Notes under the pieces: model-generated
Seen by the model: only the letters and a program-made list of their open reading frames with translations
Databases searched by the model: none
What the model was told of the DNA's origin: nothing
In this document: piece after piece, positions 12,560-24,049 of the stretch
Position numbering within the stretch: position 1 is the first letter of the stretch
How the letters are laid out: each line of letters begins with the position of its first letter
NCBI RefSeq assembly: GCF_024166365.1
Contig: NC_064839.1
Location: 16,230,878-16,294,877 of the forward strand
Direction of reading: 5' to 3'
From: Elephas maximus indicus
Taxonomy: Eukaryota > Chordata > Mammalia > Proboscidea > Elephantidae
DNA: 64,000 nt
Made by a program: the position numbers and the translations under genes

Positions 12560-13225
12560 AATAGTAGTTTTATTAGCTGTATTGATTTAGAAATTTAGGT
12601 TATTTCCATCTTTCAGGTATTGTGAATAGACCGCAATAAACATTGGAGTACAGGATTCTATTTGCATTCCTGCTTTGAATTCTTTTGGGTATATACCTAG
12701 GATTGGGATTACTGAGTCATAGGAGTCCCTGAGTGACGCAGATGATTAAGCACTCGACTACCAAGTGAAAGATTGGAGATTTGAACCCGCCCAGAGGAAC
12801 CTCAGAAGAAAGGCCTGGTGATTTGCTCCCAAAAGTTTACAGCTTTGAAAACCCTATAGAGTACAGTTCTACTCTGCACACATGGGGTTGCTACGAGTCA
12901 ATCAGCCCAATGTCAACTAGTTTCTGTGGTAGTTCTTGTTTAACTTTTTGAGGAACTGACAGACTATTTTCCATAGCAGCTGTACATTTTTGCATTCCCA
13001 TCAGCAGTGGATAAGGGCTCCAGTTTCTCTACATCCTCACCAACACTTGTTATTTTCCTTTAAAATCATAGCTATTCTATTGGATGGTATTTCATTGTGG
13101 TTTTGATTTGCATCTTTCTAATTACTAATGATATTGAACACCTTTTCATGTGCTTATTGGCCACTCATATATCCTTTTTGGCGAAATGTCTGTTCAAGTC
13201 CTTTGCCCATTCTTCAATTGGATTT
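12560..13225 (-). repeat. Second L1 fragment in reverse orientation
   Basis: Diverged L1 blocks in reverse order: GTGAATAGACCGCAATAAAC, GTATATACCTAGGATTGGGA, then after a SINE TTCCATAGCAGCTGTACATT, TCTACATCCTCACCAACACT and TCAAGTCCTTTGCCCATTCT. It is older than the L1 to its left. Confidence 0.75.
12721..12920 (+). repeat. AfroSINE-type SINE, long form, diverged
   Basis: Head AGGAGTCCCTGAGTGACGCA; long-form insert GAAAGGCCTGGTGATTTGCT; tail GGGGTTGCTACGAGTCAATC. It splits the L1 and is among the more diverged copies here. Confidence 0.8.
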
Positions 13226-13479
13226 CTGTGGGGTTTTCCTCTACCCCCTCAATGTACCAACCCCAAATCCAGTAGTCCACATGACTCCCTCCATTTCAGG
13301 CTGGCCGGCTTCCCCTGCTCCTTTGGGTTCCATAATTCACTGGAACGACTCTCACAGTTCATAGGAAACACCATACCTGTGGTAATAGCTTTAATACAAC
13401 AACGAAAAAAGCATACAAATGAAAGGACATATGGAGGGAGGGGTCCAGCATGGAATTTCCATGTCCTAAAGAGAACGCA
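13226..13479 (-). mobile_element. MaLR/MLT-like LTR remnant
   Basis: TTCCATAATTCACTGGAACG, CTCACAGTTCATAGGAAACA, TAGCTTTAATACAAC and CAGCATGGAATTTCCATG follow the reverse order of an old MaLR LTR. The RTE element begins at its right edge; 16195-16500 may be the rest of the same LTR region. Confidence 0.45.
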
Positions 13480-16193
13480 TAAATATGGACTGGTATTGGC
13501 CATTTTGAATCGGACAATCATATAGTCTACTATGCTGGGAATGACAACTTGAAGAGGAATGGTGTTGCATTCATCGTCACAAAGAACGTTTCAAGATCTA
13601 TCCTGAAGTACAATGCTGTCAGTGATAGAATAATATCCATACACCTACAAGGAAGACCGGTTAATACGATTATTAGTAAAATATACGCAGCAACCACTAG
13701 GGCCAAAGATGAAGAAATAGAAGATTTTTTATCAGCTGCTACAGTCTGAAATTGATTGAACATGCAATCAAGATGCATTGATAATTACTGGTGACTTTAA
13801 TGCAAAAGTTGGAAACGAAGAAGAATGAGTAGTTGGAAAATACGGGCTTGGTGATGGAAACAATGCTGGAGATTGAATGATAGAATTTTGCAAGACCAGC
13901 GACTTCATTGCAAATACTTTCTTTCACCAACATAAGCGGTGACTATACACATGGACCTCGCCAGATGAAACACACAGAAATCAAATTGACTACATCTGTG
14001 GAAAGAGATGATGGAAAAGCTCAGTATCATCAGTCAGAACAAGGCCAGGGGCCAACTGTGGAACAGACCATCAATTGCTCATATGCAAGTTCAAGCTGAA
14101 ACTGAAGGAAATCAGAGCAAGTCCACGAGAGCCAAAATATGACCTTGAGTATATCCCATCTGAATTTAGAGACCATCTGAAGAATAGATTTGACGCATTG
14201 AACACTGGTGACCGAAGACCAGACGAGTTGTGGAATGATATCAGAGACATCATGCATGAAGAAAGCAAGAGGTTATGAAAAGACCAAAAGAAGAAAAGAC
14301 CAAGGTGGATGTCAGAGGAGACCCTGAAACTTGGTCTCAAATGTCGAGCAGCTAAAGCAAAAGGAAGAATTGATGAAGTAAAAACTGAACAGAAGATTTC
14401 AAAGGGTGGCTCAAGAAGACAAAGTATTATAATGACATGTGCAAAGAGCTGGAAATGGAAAACCAGAAAGGAGGAACACGCTCAGTGTTTCTCAAGCTGA
14501 AAGAACTGAAGAAAAAACTCAAGCCTCAAGTTGCGATAGTGAAGGATTCTGTGGGGAAAATACTAAATGACACAGGAAGCATCAAAAGAAGATGGAAGGA
14601 ATACACAGAGTCATTATACCAAAAAAATTAGTCGATGTTCAACCATTTTAAGAGGTAGCATATGATCAGGAACCGATGGTACTGAAGAAAGAAGTCCAAG
14701 CTGCTCTGAAGGCATTGGCAAAAAACAAGGCCCCAGGAATTGATGGAATATCAACTGAGATGTTCCAACAAATGGATGCAGTGCTGAGGTGCTCACTCGT
14801 CTATGCCAAGAAATATGGAAGACAGCTTCCTGGCCAACTGACTGGAAGAGATTCATATTTATGCCTATTCCCGAGAAAGGTGATCCAACCGAATGTGGAA
14901 ATTACAAAACAATATCATTAATATCACACGCAAGCAAAATTTTGCTGAAGATCATTCAAAAATGGCTGCAGCAGTATATTGACAGGAAACTGCCAGAAAT
15001 TCAGGCTGGTTTTGGAAGAGGATGTGGAACCAGGGATATCATTGCTGATGTCAGATGGATCCTGGCTGAAAGCAGAGAATACCAGAAGGGGTGTTTACCT
15101 GTGTTTTATTGACTGTGCAAAGGCATTCGACTGTGTGGATCATAACAAATTATGGATAACATTGAGAAGAATGGGAATTCCAGAACACTTAATTGTGCTC
15201 ATGAGGAACTTTTACATAGATCAAGAGGCAGCTGTTCGGACAGAACAAGGGGATACTGATTGTAAACGTCAGGGGTGCGCCAAAGTTGTATTCTTTCACC
15301 ATACCTATTCAATCTGTATGCTGAGGAAATAATCCGAGAAGCTGGACTAAATGAAGAAGAACGGGGCATCAGGATTGGGGGAAGACTCATTAACAATCTG
15401 CGTTATGCAGATGACACAGCCTTGCTTGCTGAAAGTGAAGAGGACTTGAAGCACTTACTAATGAAGATCAAAGCCCACAGCCTTCAGTATGGATTGCACC
15501 TCCATATAAAGAAAACAAAAATCCTCACAGCTGGAGCAATGAGCAACATCATGATAAACGGAGAAAAGATTGAAGTTGTCAAGGATTTCATTTTACTTGG
15601 ATCCAGAACGAACAGCCATGGAAGCAGCAGTCAAGAAATCAAAAGACGCATTGCATTGGGTAAATCTGCTGCAAAGGACCTCTTTAAAGTGTTGAAGAGC
15701 AAAGATGTCGCCTTAAAGATTAAGGTGCGCCTGATCCAAGCCATGGTATTTTCGGTTGTGTCATATGCATGTGAAAGCTGGACAATGAATAAGGAAGACC
15801 AAAGAAGAATTGATGCCTTTAAATTGTGGTGTTGGCGAAGAATATTAAATATACCAGGGACTGCCGGAAGAACAAATAAATGTGTCTTGGAGGAAGTACA
15901 ACCAGAATGCTCCTTAGAAGCAAGGATGGTGAGACTGCGTCTTACATACTTTGGACATGTTGTCAGGAGGGATCAGTCCCTGGAGAAGGACATCATGCTT
16001 GGCAGAGTACAGGGTCAGCGGAAAATAAGAAGACTCTAAACGAGGTGGATTGTCACAATGGCTGCAACAATGAGCTGAAGCATAACAATGATTGTAAGGA
16101 TGGCTCAGGACGGGGCAGTGTTTCATTCTGTTGTGCATAGGGTCGCTATAAGTTGGAACCAACTCAATGGCACCTAACAACAACAACAAAGAG
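13480..16193 (+). mobile_element. RTE/Bov-B-like LINE, 5' truncated and decayed
   Basis: A 2.7-kb non-LTR retrotransposon with an AP-type endonuclease part (GDFNAKVGNEE near 13790-13830, QIDYICG near 13985), a connector, and a reverse transcriptase. RT motifs seen are KNKAPGIDGISTEMF (14721-), CFIDCAKAFDCVDHN (15100-), LRYADDTALLAE with the catalytic YADD (15400-), and a C-terminal ACESW and HVVRRDQS region (15765-, 15955-). Reading frames change at least four times and stops occur, so it cannot be active. The first part of the endonuclease is missing. The 3' end is a short block shared with the SINE tails, followed by (CAA)n. The left boundary is uncertain by about 20 bases. Confidence 0.9.
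15275..16039 (+). pseudogene. Longest intact RTE reverse-transcriptase frame
   Basis: A 254-codon open stretch with no true start of its own. It covers the palm domain with YADD (residues about 43-46) through the thumb and C-terminal region with CESW and the WRRILN block. It is in a different frame from the preceding RT part (about 15080-15270), separated by a frameshift. It is a remnant of the LINE ORF, not a host gene. Confidence 0.85.
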
Positions 16194-16520
16194 AGACACA
16201 CTGCCCTCACCAGCCAGAAGCTTTTTGAGTCTCCATCTTTCAAGGCCTTTATTGACTCCACCATTTTGCCATGATAGGTTACATCATGCTTCTTCCTAAG
16301 GCTTAGTTAGCAGCTGGCCCCCAGGTGGTCCCTCTTGGCCTGGTCAGTTCCCATTCATTAGCCTCAGGTATTGGTATGGCTTGAAAGAATCTAGAACAAA
16401 GGCTGAATAGTTTTCTGCAGGGTAATTCCACACCTCAGAGTCTCTCTTGCTGTATTGTAGGGATTTTCTTCATCCCCTATTTTGGAATGCCATTAGTTTT
16501 AAACTCTACTGTTGGTTACC
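16194..16520. other. Intron 1 stretch, possible continuation of old LTR
   Basis: Sequence such as TTCAAGGCCTTTATTGACTC and CAGCTGGCCCCCAGGTGGTC might continue the MaLR-like LTR split by the RTE insertion. The match is weak. Confidence 0.3.
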
Positions 16521-16726
16521 TTTGTTGTTGTTGTGCTGTCAAGTCAATTCCAGCTCACAGAAACCCCATGTGTTAAAGAGTAGAACTGCTCTATAGGGTT
16601 TTCTTGGTTGTAGTCTTTATGGAAGCAGATCACCAGGCCTTTCTTCCATAGCACCACAGAGTGGGTTCAGGCCACCAGCCTTTAGGTTAGTAGTCAAGAG
16701 CAAACCATTTGTACCACCCAGGGACC
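16521..16726 (-). repeat. AfroSINE-type SINE, long form, with (TTG)n
   Basis: Minus-strand copy starting with TTTGTTGTTGTTGTGCTGTC, so its 3' end carries a (CAA)n tail just like the RTE element. The long-form insert (CACCAGGCCTTTCTTCCATA) and the head (GTACCACCCAGGGACC) follow. Confidence 0.82.
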
Positions 16727-18212
16727 TGGATCTCAGATAACATATTTTAAAGCCTACATTAATTAATTGATCAACTTCAAAAAAAATTACCAAATAACTC
16801 CCTACTGTAAAAGATAAGAGATAAATACAAAAGATAAAAAGATAAACACAAAAGGAAAGGTATATAAACTAATTCAGAAATATTAGTTTACATACTTTTT
16901 TTGTGTTTTTCTCTTTGTCTCCGCACATCTTCATCTCCCAATTTTCCTCAGAATGCTCTGTGATAGAAATACTTTTCTGGCTTATTTTGTCACACTTTGT
17001 AGTCTTCTTCAGAACTACTACATTTACATTCTGTTCTGTAACCATAATAAATTTTCATGTACTTACTGGGGTAGATGAATTACTGAACATCTCTTGTCTT
17101 TTGATACCACTGTTGCCATGACTTCTTCATTTTGATATAGCAAAAAGTCTCTGTATGGCTCCTAATGTACTAAACTTTTTTCTGGAAATTTGATGAAACA
17201 TTTTTATCAGATTTAGGTCTTCCTGTCAGGCAGTTTCTATAACTATATTTTGTCTTATTCTGTTTTCTTCCTCAGGGACAGCAGTTAACTGGTCTTCATA
17301 GCTGTCATCTTCTCTCTAGCTTTTTATTGCACTCTTTTTTGCTTTTTCTCATAATTGTTCTGCTAATGACTTGGTGTTCTCCATTGACCGATCTGGTGGT
17401 GATTTTGTTCTGGTGTTTTTTTGTATATGTATATATGTATTTTTTTTTCTGCTGTTATATTTGTTTTGTGTATTTGTCTCTTTTCTTTATTCTGCATGCT
17501 TCCTTCTTTGCAGTGTCATCGTGATCATAAGAGTCTGTTCTGTGAGAATGTTAAGCAGCTCTTTGTGAGTTCTAAATTTCCTGTGATGTCCTAATCCTAA
17601 ATGGATTTTGCATCTGTCTTTTGTTTAGTAGGTTCTTTTTCTTTCATTTTTTTCCACCCTACTTCCTTTATTACCTTCCTGTCTGCCTTTTTTCTGCCTT
17701 CCTTCATTGCTCCCTTTAGTCCCTGTTCTCTTTTTACTGTAAAAACTTTGCTTGATTATATTTTTTTCCTTATCTTAACACCTTTCTTTTTCTGCTGCTT
17801 GACTAAACAGAAATAACAGATTTTCTTTAAATTCATTTTGAATATACTTGGGTACAGTTTGGTTTTGGTTAAACCTTGAAAAGCCTATTGAATCTTTTCT
17901 GTAATTATTTAGGAGGGCCTTTGACTCCTCCTACTTCCCTCAGGATGAGCTAGATAGCCACTTGGAAGGAGGTGGGCTTCATTCTTTGTTTGGTGATGGT
18001 GCTGAGGTTGGGGTGGGATAGATTTGTTTATAATTTTCTTAGTCCTGCTCTCTTTAACTCTTCTTTAAGCTTTCCTTTTGGATAAAGGACAAAATGTAAA
18101 ATCTTGTCACATATACCTGTCCTGCTAAAGTACTGTTTGACCACTGGGAGTAGGGGGGAGCTTCAACTAGGGCATTCTGTGTCTTTTCTTTTATGGCATC
18201 TGTGTTCCTGTC
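16727..18212. other. Pyrimidine-rich intron 1 stretch
   Basis: About 1.4 kb, T/C-rich on the + strand and therefore Lys-rich when translated on the minus strand in short pieces (for example near 17640-17820). It may be a decayed retrocopy or just biased sequence. I recognise no protein family and no splice structure. Confidence 0.35.
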
Positions 18213-18312
18213 CCCACCTGACTCATAGCGACCCTCTGTACAAATGAACAAAACACTTGCTTGGTCCTGTACCATCCTCATAGCTATTGCTATGTTAGAG
18301 CTCATTGTCAGA
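18213..18312 (-). mobile_element. RTE-type LINE, 3' fragment
   Basis: CTGACTCATAGCGACCCTCT, GAACAAAACACTTGCTTGGT and CCATCCTCATAGCTATTGCT align with 4526-4620 and with the reverse of 16040-16150. About 100 bp of the RTE 3' end only. Confidence 0.7.
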
Positions 18313-18739
18313 GTATGCCAATGAAAATTTCTCTTGGGGAAGGCTTCTGAGATAATTCTCATGAGTTTGGGCTAACTGATTGTGTTTCTGAATAATACTT
18401 TTTAAAATTCATGGTATGAGTTTGAGACCTTTTCATGACTTAGGAATATTTTAACTTCTTATGTTTTCTTCAGTTTTAGGGAGGGATGTTATTCTGTGAG
18501 CCTACTTCTATGCCACTATCTTTCCTGGAAGTTTCATAAGTATTTACAAAGAATTTTTGGTATAAGAAAACATGATATTTAAACTGAAATAACATCCTTA
18601 ATCTGTCTTTGAACCTATTTTGCAGAAAAATACAAACATCCTCTAGGACACTCTTTAGGTAGTATATGATCACTCAGATTTTCTTATTTAAAACTTCCAT
18701 ATGGGTATGGACATTTCCAGGAGTCTCCTAAGCCAGTGA

Positions 18740-18905
18740 ACCTGAGACTTGAGTACTCATAAGAAACTCTTGAGGGATAATTGGCTTAAAATATAGATTT
18801 CTGGATCCTGTCCCCAGTCAGAGTCCGTGGATCTAAGTTGGATCCCAGAAGTCTTTGGCCAGCTTATCCTGATGCAAGTGGTCCACAGTTTGCATTTTGA
18901 TTAAT
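18740..18905 (+). repeat. hAT-type MITE, MER5-like
   Basis: CTGGATCCTGTCCCCAGTCA, TCTAAGTTGGATCCCAGAAG and GATGCAAGTGGTCCACAGTT follow the block order of MER5-group non-autonomous hAT elements. Diverged; the name is tentative. Confidence 0.4.
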
Positions 18906-18920
18906 GCTATCTTAGGTGTT

Positions 18921-18963
18921 TTAAAAAAAAAAAAAAAAAAATTTTTTTTTTTGTTTTTTTTTT
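18921..18963. repeat. Poly(A)/poly(T) insert flanked by a 9-bp direct repeat
   Basis: A run of A is followed at once by a run of T (broken by one G), and TTAGGTGTT lies on both sides (18912-18920 and 18964-18972). The insert is self-complementary. Confidence 0.6.
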
Positions 18964-19234
18964 TTAGGTGTTAAAATAATTAGATTTAATTGTAAAGTAG
19001 TTTTTTTTAGTTAACTAGGGCATTTTAGGCTGTCTGATGGGGCTCTGTAACTGACAGCTCTTTTGCTTGGTTACTCGCGGGCCTGTGGCTCACTAAAATA
19101 GGGTGTTACTTGCATTGTGTTTTCTGTCCTGCAGCTCAGTGCTTCAAGGAGAATCCATGCCACTGTGCCTCCACCCCCAAATGTGACATATGTTGCCAAT
19201 TTTTTATTTTGCTGAATGAGAACATTAAAAATAA

Positions 19235-19810
19235 ATCAACAAGGAGTCAGAAATAGGAAGAAGAAATGTATGGCTATTTGCCTCTATGAGCAACTGCCTC
19301 TTTTGCCATGAGACCAGAAGAACTGGATGGTGACAGGCTACCATTACTGAACATTTTGATCAAAGGTTCTATAGAAAAACCTGATCAAAAGGATGAAGAT
19401 GCAAAACAGAGTTTCAAATTGTCGTGGAAGCCAGGCTTTGTAGAGGTAGTGAGGCTGGATGAAACCCTGAAACTATTACCCTGAGATAATCTTCAAACCT
19501 AAAACCAGAGATATACTCTGTCTTCTTAAAATCAAATAGTAATTTAGCTTAATTAGTATAAAAAAAAAAGTTTTCCTTGAGCATTGTGTTCTTTTAAAAA
19601 CTGTCTATATGGGATCAAATTGACAGCAGCAGCTTAAAAGATAGGAACTTAGGGGACAGCGAGTTTGTGTTAATGGGGGAGGAACAACTTGGAAAAGTTG
19701 GGTGAGAATGTTGCACAACTCGATTGTAGTCAGTGCCATTGAATTGCACGTGTAGAACTTGTCGAATTGGTGTGTTATGTATATTCTCAACAAAAATAAA
19801 ACAAATTATT
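19235..19810 (+). repeat. L1 3' UTR end, copy 3
   Basis: Starts GGAGTCAGAAATAGGAAGAA and follows 3250-3765 and 6750-7405 block by block, including GTTAATGGGGGAGGAACAAC. It ends in an A-rich tail at about 19785-19830. 5' truncated L1. Confidence 0.75.
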
Positions 19811-19862
19811 TTTAAAAACCAACAATGAAAAAAAGGACATTACTAACACCTCTCCCATCACA

Positions 19863-20016
19863 AACCAAACCCTTTGCCGTCAAGTCGATTCTTATTCATA
19901 GTGACCCTATAGGACAGAGTAGAACTGCCCTGTAGGGTTTCCAAGAAGCACCTGGCGGATTCAAACTGCCAGCCTTTTGGTTAGCAGCCGTAGCTTTTAA
20001 CCACTGTGCCACCAGG
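19863..20016 (-). repeat. AfroSINE-type SINE, short form
   Basis: Minus-strand copy: CCTTTGCCGTCAAGTCGATT at the left and CACTGTGCCACCAGG at the right. It lies about 240 bp before exon 2 of LSM14A, leaving the acceptor region untouched. Confidence 0.88.
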
Positions 20017-20257
20017 TTAGAAATACAGGAAGGGTACAACCTCATAGTACAGAGAAGTCTGTTAAGTTGAATGCATTTAGCTTGAGGTCAAACCCACTCT
20101 ATTTTCCTTTTTTTGGGTAAACTACAGATCAGTCACTGGTTTGTCATGGAACTGACTTAAGAACTGCTGTGTCATACTTGGAACAGTACTTATAAGAGGC
20201 ACTACCTCAATATGACGAGTAGACACACATATCTCATATCCTCTATTTTCTCACCAG

Positions 20258-20421
20258 TTCGCTCCTTTGGTACAGAAGACAGACCAACAGATCGTCCAAT
20301 ACCACCTCGAGATGAAGTCTTTGAATACATTATATTCCGTGGAAGTGATATTAAAGACCTCACTGTTTGTGAGCCACCAAAACCACAATGTTCTTTGCCT
20401 CAGGACCCAGCCATTGTTCAG
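20258..20421 (+). CDS. LSM14A: LSM14A coding exon 2 (second half of LSm domain)
   Basis: The acceptor AG is at 20256-20257 and the donor GTAAGT starts at 20422. The exon begins in phase 1: a G from exon 1 plus TT makes the valine of [10 protein letters not shown]. It encodes about residues 41-95, including [20 protein letters not shown] and the segment up to DPAIVQ. This is the C-terminal half of the divergent LSm fold, which binds EDC4/4E-T and RNA. The residues match LSM14A rather than LSM14B as far as I recall the two. The exon ends on a complete codon. Confidence 0.95.
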
Positions 20422-22122
20422 GTAAGTAATAGTAAATCTGTCTTGGAGTGTGAGTAAACTTCACGCACATGCCTAGTCTTGGCTTTTGCCTCTCCCAGGT
20501 TTTCTTGTTTGTTTTCTATCTCTCTCGATTGAATGTTCATGTAGCTTTCCATTTCAAAGTATAAAATCACCTAGACAATGTTCTCATCTAGGTTTTTCTC
20601 TTTAGATCATAAGGTGGAACTAAAGAAGGTAAAAAATAGCTGAATTTCACCTATAGCAGAAAAGGAATCAGGTTCACATAAGACTATTTTTACTTGAGGG
20701 CATGGCTGATTAAAAGCATGTGGTCCCTGTAGTTTTTCTTCTGAATCCATTTTCGTCTCGGCTTAACCTTATTTCTTGTCAGAAGTCATTGTTTTATCAT
20801 TTGTTTAGTGGTTTTCAGCAATGTAATGCTTTTAGTTTATTTTAAATTGACTTTTTTTAAATCCTGTGAGTAATAAAAACTTAGTTTTCACCAAACAGAT
20901 ACTTAAAACATTGTCTTGAATAGTATTTGTCTTACTGTCTTACAGTTATTAAAAAAAAAATACCTAATGAACTTTTCAAAAAAATAAAATATATAAAATT
21001 AAAGTGGGAAAAAAAAGGAAGAGAAGGTACCTTTTAGCATTTAAATAGTATTTATTTTTTCTAAATATGAGATGAGCTTTTTAATAAGAAATGGTAAATT
21101 TTATTCTTGTAGCATAAACTGGAGAAATTCTTTACTTCCATCCATTGACCCCGTTTTTAAAGTCTTATTTTTGGGAGAACAAGTCTGAAGGAATCCTGAG
21201 AAAACATGTCTCTCTTAAATGGTGGGATAAGACATTCTTAGTAGAGCTGCCTACTCTTTCCTTCTGTAGCAAATACTGGTGTTACCTTTCTCTCATATGT
21301 CTTTTGATAATTCTCTTAGGAACCAGTTTATTTGAGTAATCAGTTCTATGGAGTGAGGAAGAAACCGAGAGAGCACAGATCCAACCAGCATAATCTTCAG
21401 CTTGATCTGTTTAATCATTCATTCAGCAGTATTTACTGAGTACACAGATTAGGTCCTGATGTCAATGACTTATATCTCAGTAGTCTTTAGAGGTCCTTAT
21501 ATTTATATTATGAAATATTTCAGAATAAGATAAATCAGTATATAACGTGTATATGTATATTAAAGTATATTTTAGGTTTGGTAAGCTAAGGTTTTTATAA
21601 AATGTTCTTAAAATTAATAATAGCTATATTTAAAATGTTAATGGTTTTGCGGGATGTGTTTGTTTCTGCATCTGTTTTTTAACTGTGAATTTAATAGTAC
21701 ACTTCAAGTGATTGAAAATAAGAATAAAATCAAAAGTGAGATGTTTTATTTATATTGGTACCAGGTTAAAGCTTAGTAATTATAAAAGTGATTTTTCTTA
21801 CGATTTTTCTGTAAGTGAAGTTACTTAAGTAATTTTTCTTTAGTGCTTTCCTAAACTCAATATAAAATTCAAACTCAAGGGGAGAAGTTATTGTACAAAA
21901 AAGTATTTGTAAATCACATTGAATGCAGTTGGCACATATGTACAAGTTTTGCAATCAGAAGGCTTTTCTATTTTAATGCTAAATGCATGTTTTAAATCAT
22001 TGTAATTGCTTTTGTGTCTAATTGTTGTGATTTAATCTTGAACTTTTTTTTTTAATTCAGTCTTCTTTTCCTTATACTTCTGTTGCTTAGAGCCTGGAGA
22101 AATAACCCTGATTTTCCTTCAG
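20422..22122. other. LSM14A intron 2, no recognised repeat
   Basis: AT-rich intronic sequence of 1.7 kb. I see no SINE or L1 in it, unlike intron 1. The acceptor end has a T-run and TTTTCCTTCAG. Confidence 0.6.
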
Positions 22123-22255
22123 TCTTCACTAGGCTCCTCTACTTCTTCATTCCAGTCAGTGGGTTCCTATGGACCTTTTGGCAGGATGCCGACGTACAGT
22201 CAGTTCAGTCCAAGTTCAATAGTCGGACAGCAGCAGTTTGGTGCTGTTGGTGTTG
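22123..22255 (+). CDS. LSM14A: LSM14A coding exon 3 (Ser/Gly/Gln-rich linker)
   Basis: Acceptor TTCAG ends at 22122; donor GTACGT starts at 22256. It encodes 44 codons plus one base (about residues 96-139): a low-complexity Ser/Gly/Tyr linker with [19 protein letters not shown], then [12 protein letters not shown]. There are three consecutive Gln codons (all CAG); other mammals as I remember them have two, which would explain a length one residue above 463. The final G joins CT of exon 4 to make alanine. The linker is expected to be disordered and phosphorylatable. Confidence 0.93.
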
Positions 22256-23655
22256 GTACGTGCTGCTTTAGTGTGTGTGTATTTTTTTTTTGTTGTTTTT
22301 TTATATATGTATGTAATCTACCTGTCTTTACCACAAAAGAATAGAAAACTTAACATAAACTTTTGGAAATAATATTTGATGTTCCTTTTAGAACCTTGTT
22401 TTATCATGCTGAAACTACATTTTGATTATTATTTTCAAGGCTTTATTTAATGTCCTTAATGACTAATGGTTCTATCAAGGTCAACGCTCATAATAATTAC
22501 ATATCTTTTAACCTAGATGTATCCAGTTAACCATATTTCATTAGATAGATTTTTAAATTTACATATGTCCATTCAAAATTAACAATTTTTTCGATATGAT
22601 GGATTTTCAAAAACGGGTTTGTATTGACGAACTAATGGCATTGAGGAATATTATGTATATTATGTTGAAAATGTGAATGATAATCACATTTAACACCCAC
22701 CGGTGAGAAATGCTTATACACAGCATGTTTGAAAGCTTGGTGCTTTGTTTATTGTGATGATACTTGAGAAACATTAAAATCTAATCAGAATATATAGGAA
22801 GGCCTGGGCTAATGACAGCCCTACTGATGATTGGAGGACAAACTGTCCATTGTGTGCAAAAGCTAGGTGTAATCAGCTGCTTTATATTACATCTATGCAT
22901 TGGAAGTCTTAATGGCACTTTTACTGAAATTCCCATGGTAAAGAATAACTTTTCAAATCTCAAACTCTAACCCTTAATCTGCTTTTAATCTCATTAAAAT
23001 AATCATTTATCAGTTTACTCTTGTTTTGCTGAGTCAAAAATCCAGTTTCAAGGGTTATCTTGATACTCATTAGTAGTCTAACAAGTTTTGTTAAAATTAC
23101 TTAATTGCTTTTTATGAATATTCCTTTTATATAGACTTTCAAAGTATTTAAATGTTTTACTTATTCACAGAATAAAAAAGATGGGGAAAAAAGCAAATTC
23201 TAAAATTAAATATAAGCAGAAACAGCTGATGCTAACTATCAAATTGATAACAGAATTAATTCAAGTAACTTTTAAGTGCATTGTTCTGACTAGACACTCT
23301 TAGTAGGATATATTCTAAGAACAAGTAGAACTGCTAAGAAATCTTGAAGAAAAAAAATCTTGAACTTAAGTTTGTCATTGGTAGTGGTGGTATTGATAGT
23401 GTTAATTCTGGCACTATTTTGAGTGTATTATAGGATAGGGCCAGTGAGTAAATACATTGATGTTTTTGGGAAACAATGTTGTTATCCTTACTAAGAAAGA
23501 TACAGATGTGGAGTGGGGGAAGGTGAGAAAGAACCCTGTGGTGTTGGATGTGAATTGGAGGTAGGAATATGAACTCGTGATTTTAAAAAACTATTTCCTG
23601 GCTCTGTTCATAGAAAGGGCTTAGAAGCAGTGACACCCAGTAAGTTGTTTTGTAA
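22256..23655. other. LSM14A intron 3, 5' part, no recognised repeat
   Basis: AT-rich. A short GTGTGTGT and T-rich stretch follows the donor (22271-22300). No coding potential seen. Confidence 0.55.
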
Positions 23656-24049
23656 CAGAATAAAGGAGAAAAACTGTGATCATGTCAACAGATACAGAAC
23701 AGGCATTTGATAAAGTTCAATACCCATTTATCAGCAACTAGGGAATAGAAGGGAATTTTCTAAATCCTATCAGTGGTATAAACAGATAACTTGGAGCTAA
23801 CATACATAATAGTGAAATGATAGGCACTTTTACCCTGAGATCGGGAATAAAGCAAAAGCAAGGCTGTCTCTTGTCATTTGTATTTAAAGATTGGAAAAGA
23901 AGAGCTAAAACTGTCTTTATTTGAAGGTAACATGATTGTGTACATAGGAAATGCAAAGGAATATGCAGACCACTAGAATGAATAAGTGAAATATGCATGG
24001 TAGGGGGAGACATGTCAATATACAGAAATCAACTGTAGTTTGTGCCATT

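Noticed and set aside
13549..16039. Endonuclease and reverse-transcriptase frames as a possible host or viral gene
   Set aside because: The motif order is that of an RTE/Bov-B LINE, with frameshifts, a missing 5' end and a LINE-type (CAA)n tail.
16727..17820. Lys-rich short open frames on the minus strand, looking like a decayed retrocopy of a nuclear protein
   Set aside because: Stops occur every few dozen codons in every frame, I recognise no family, and the T/C-rich + strand alone gives Lys-rich translation. A protein search of the minus-strand frames would settle it.
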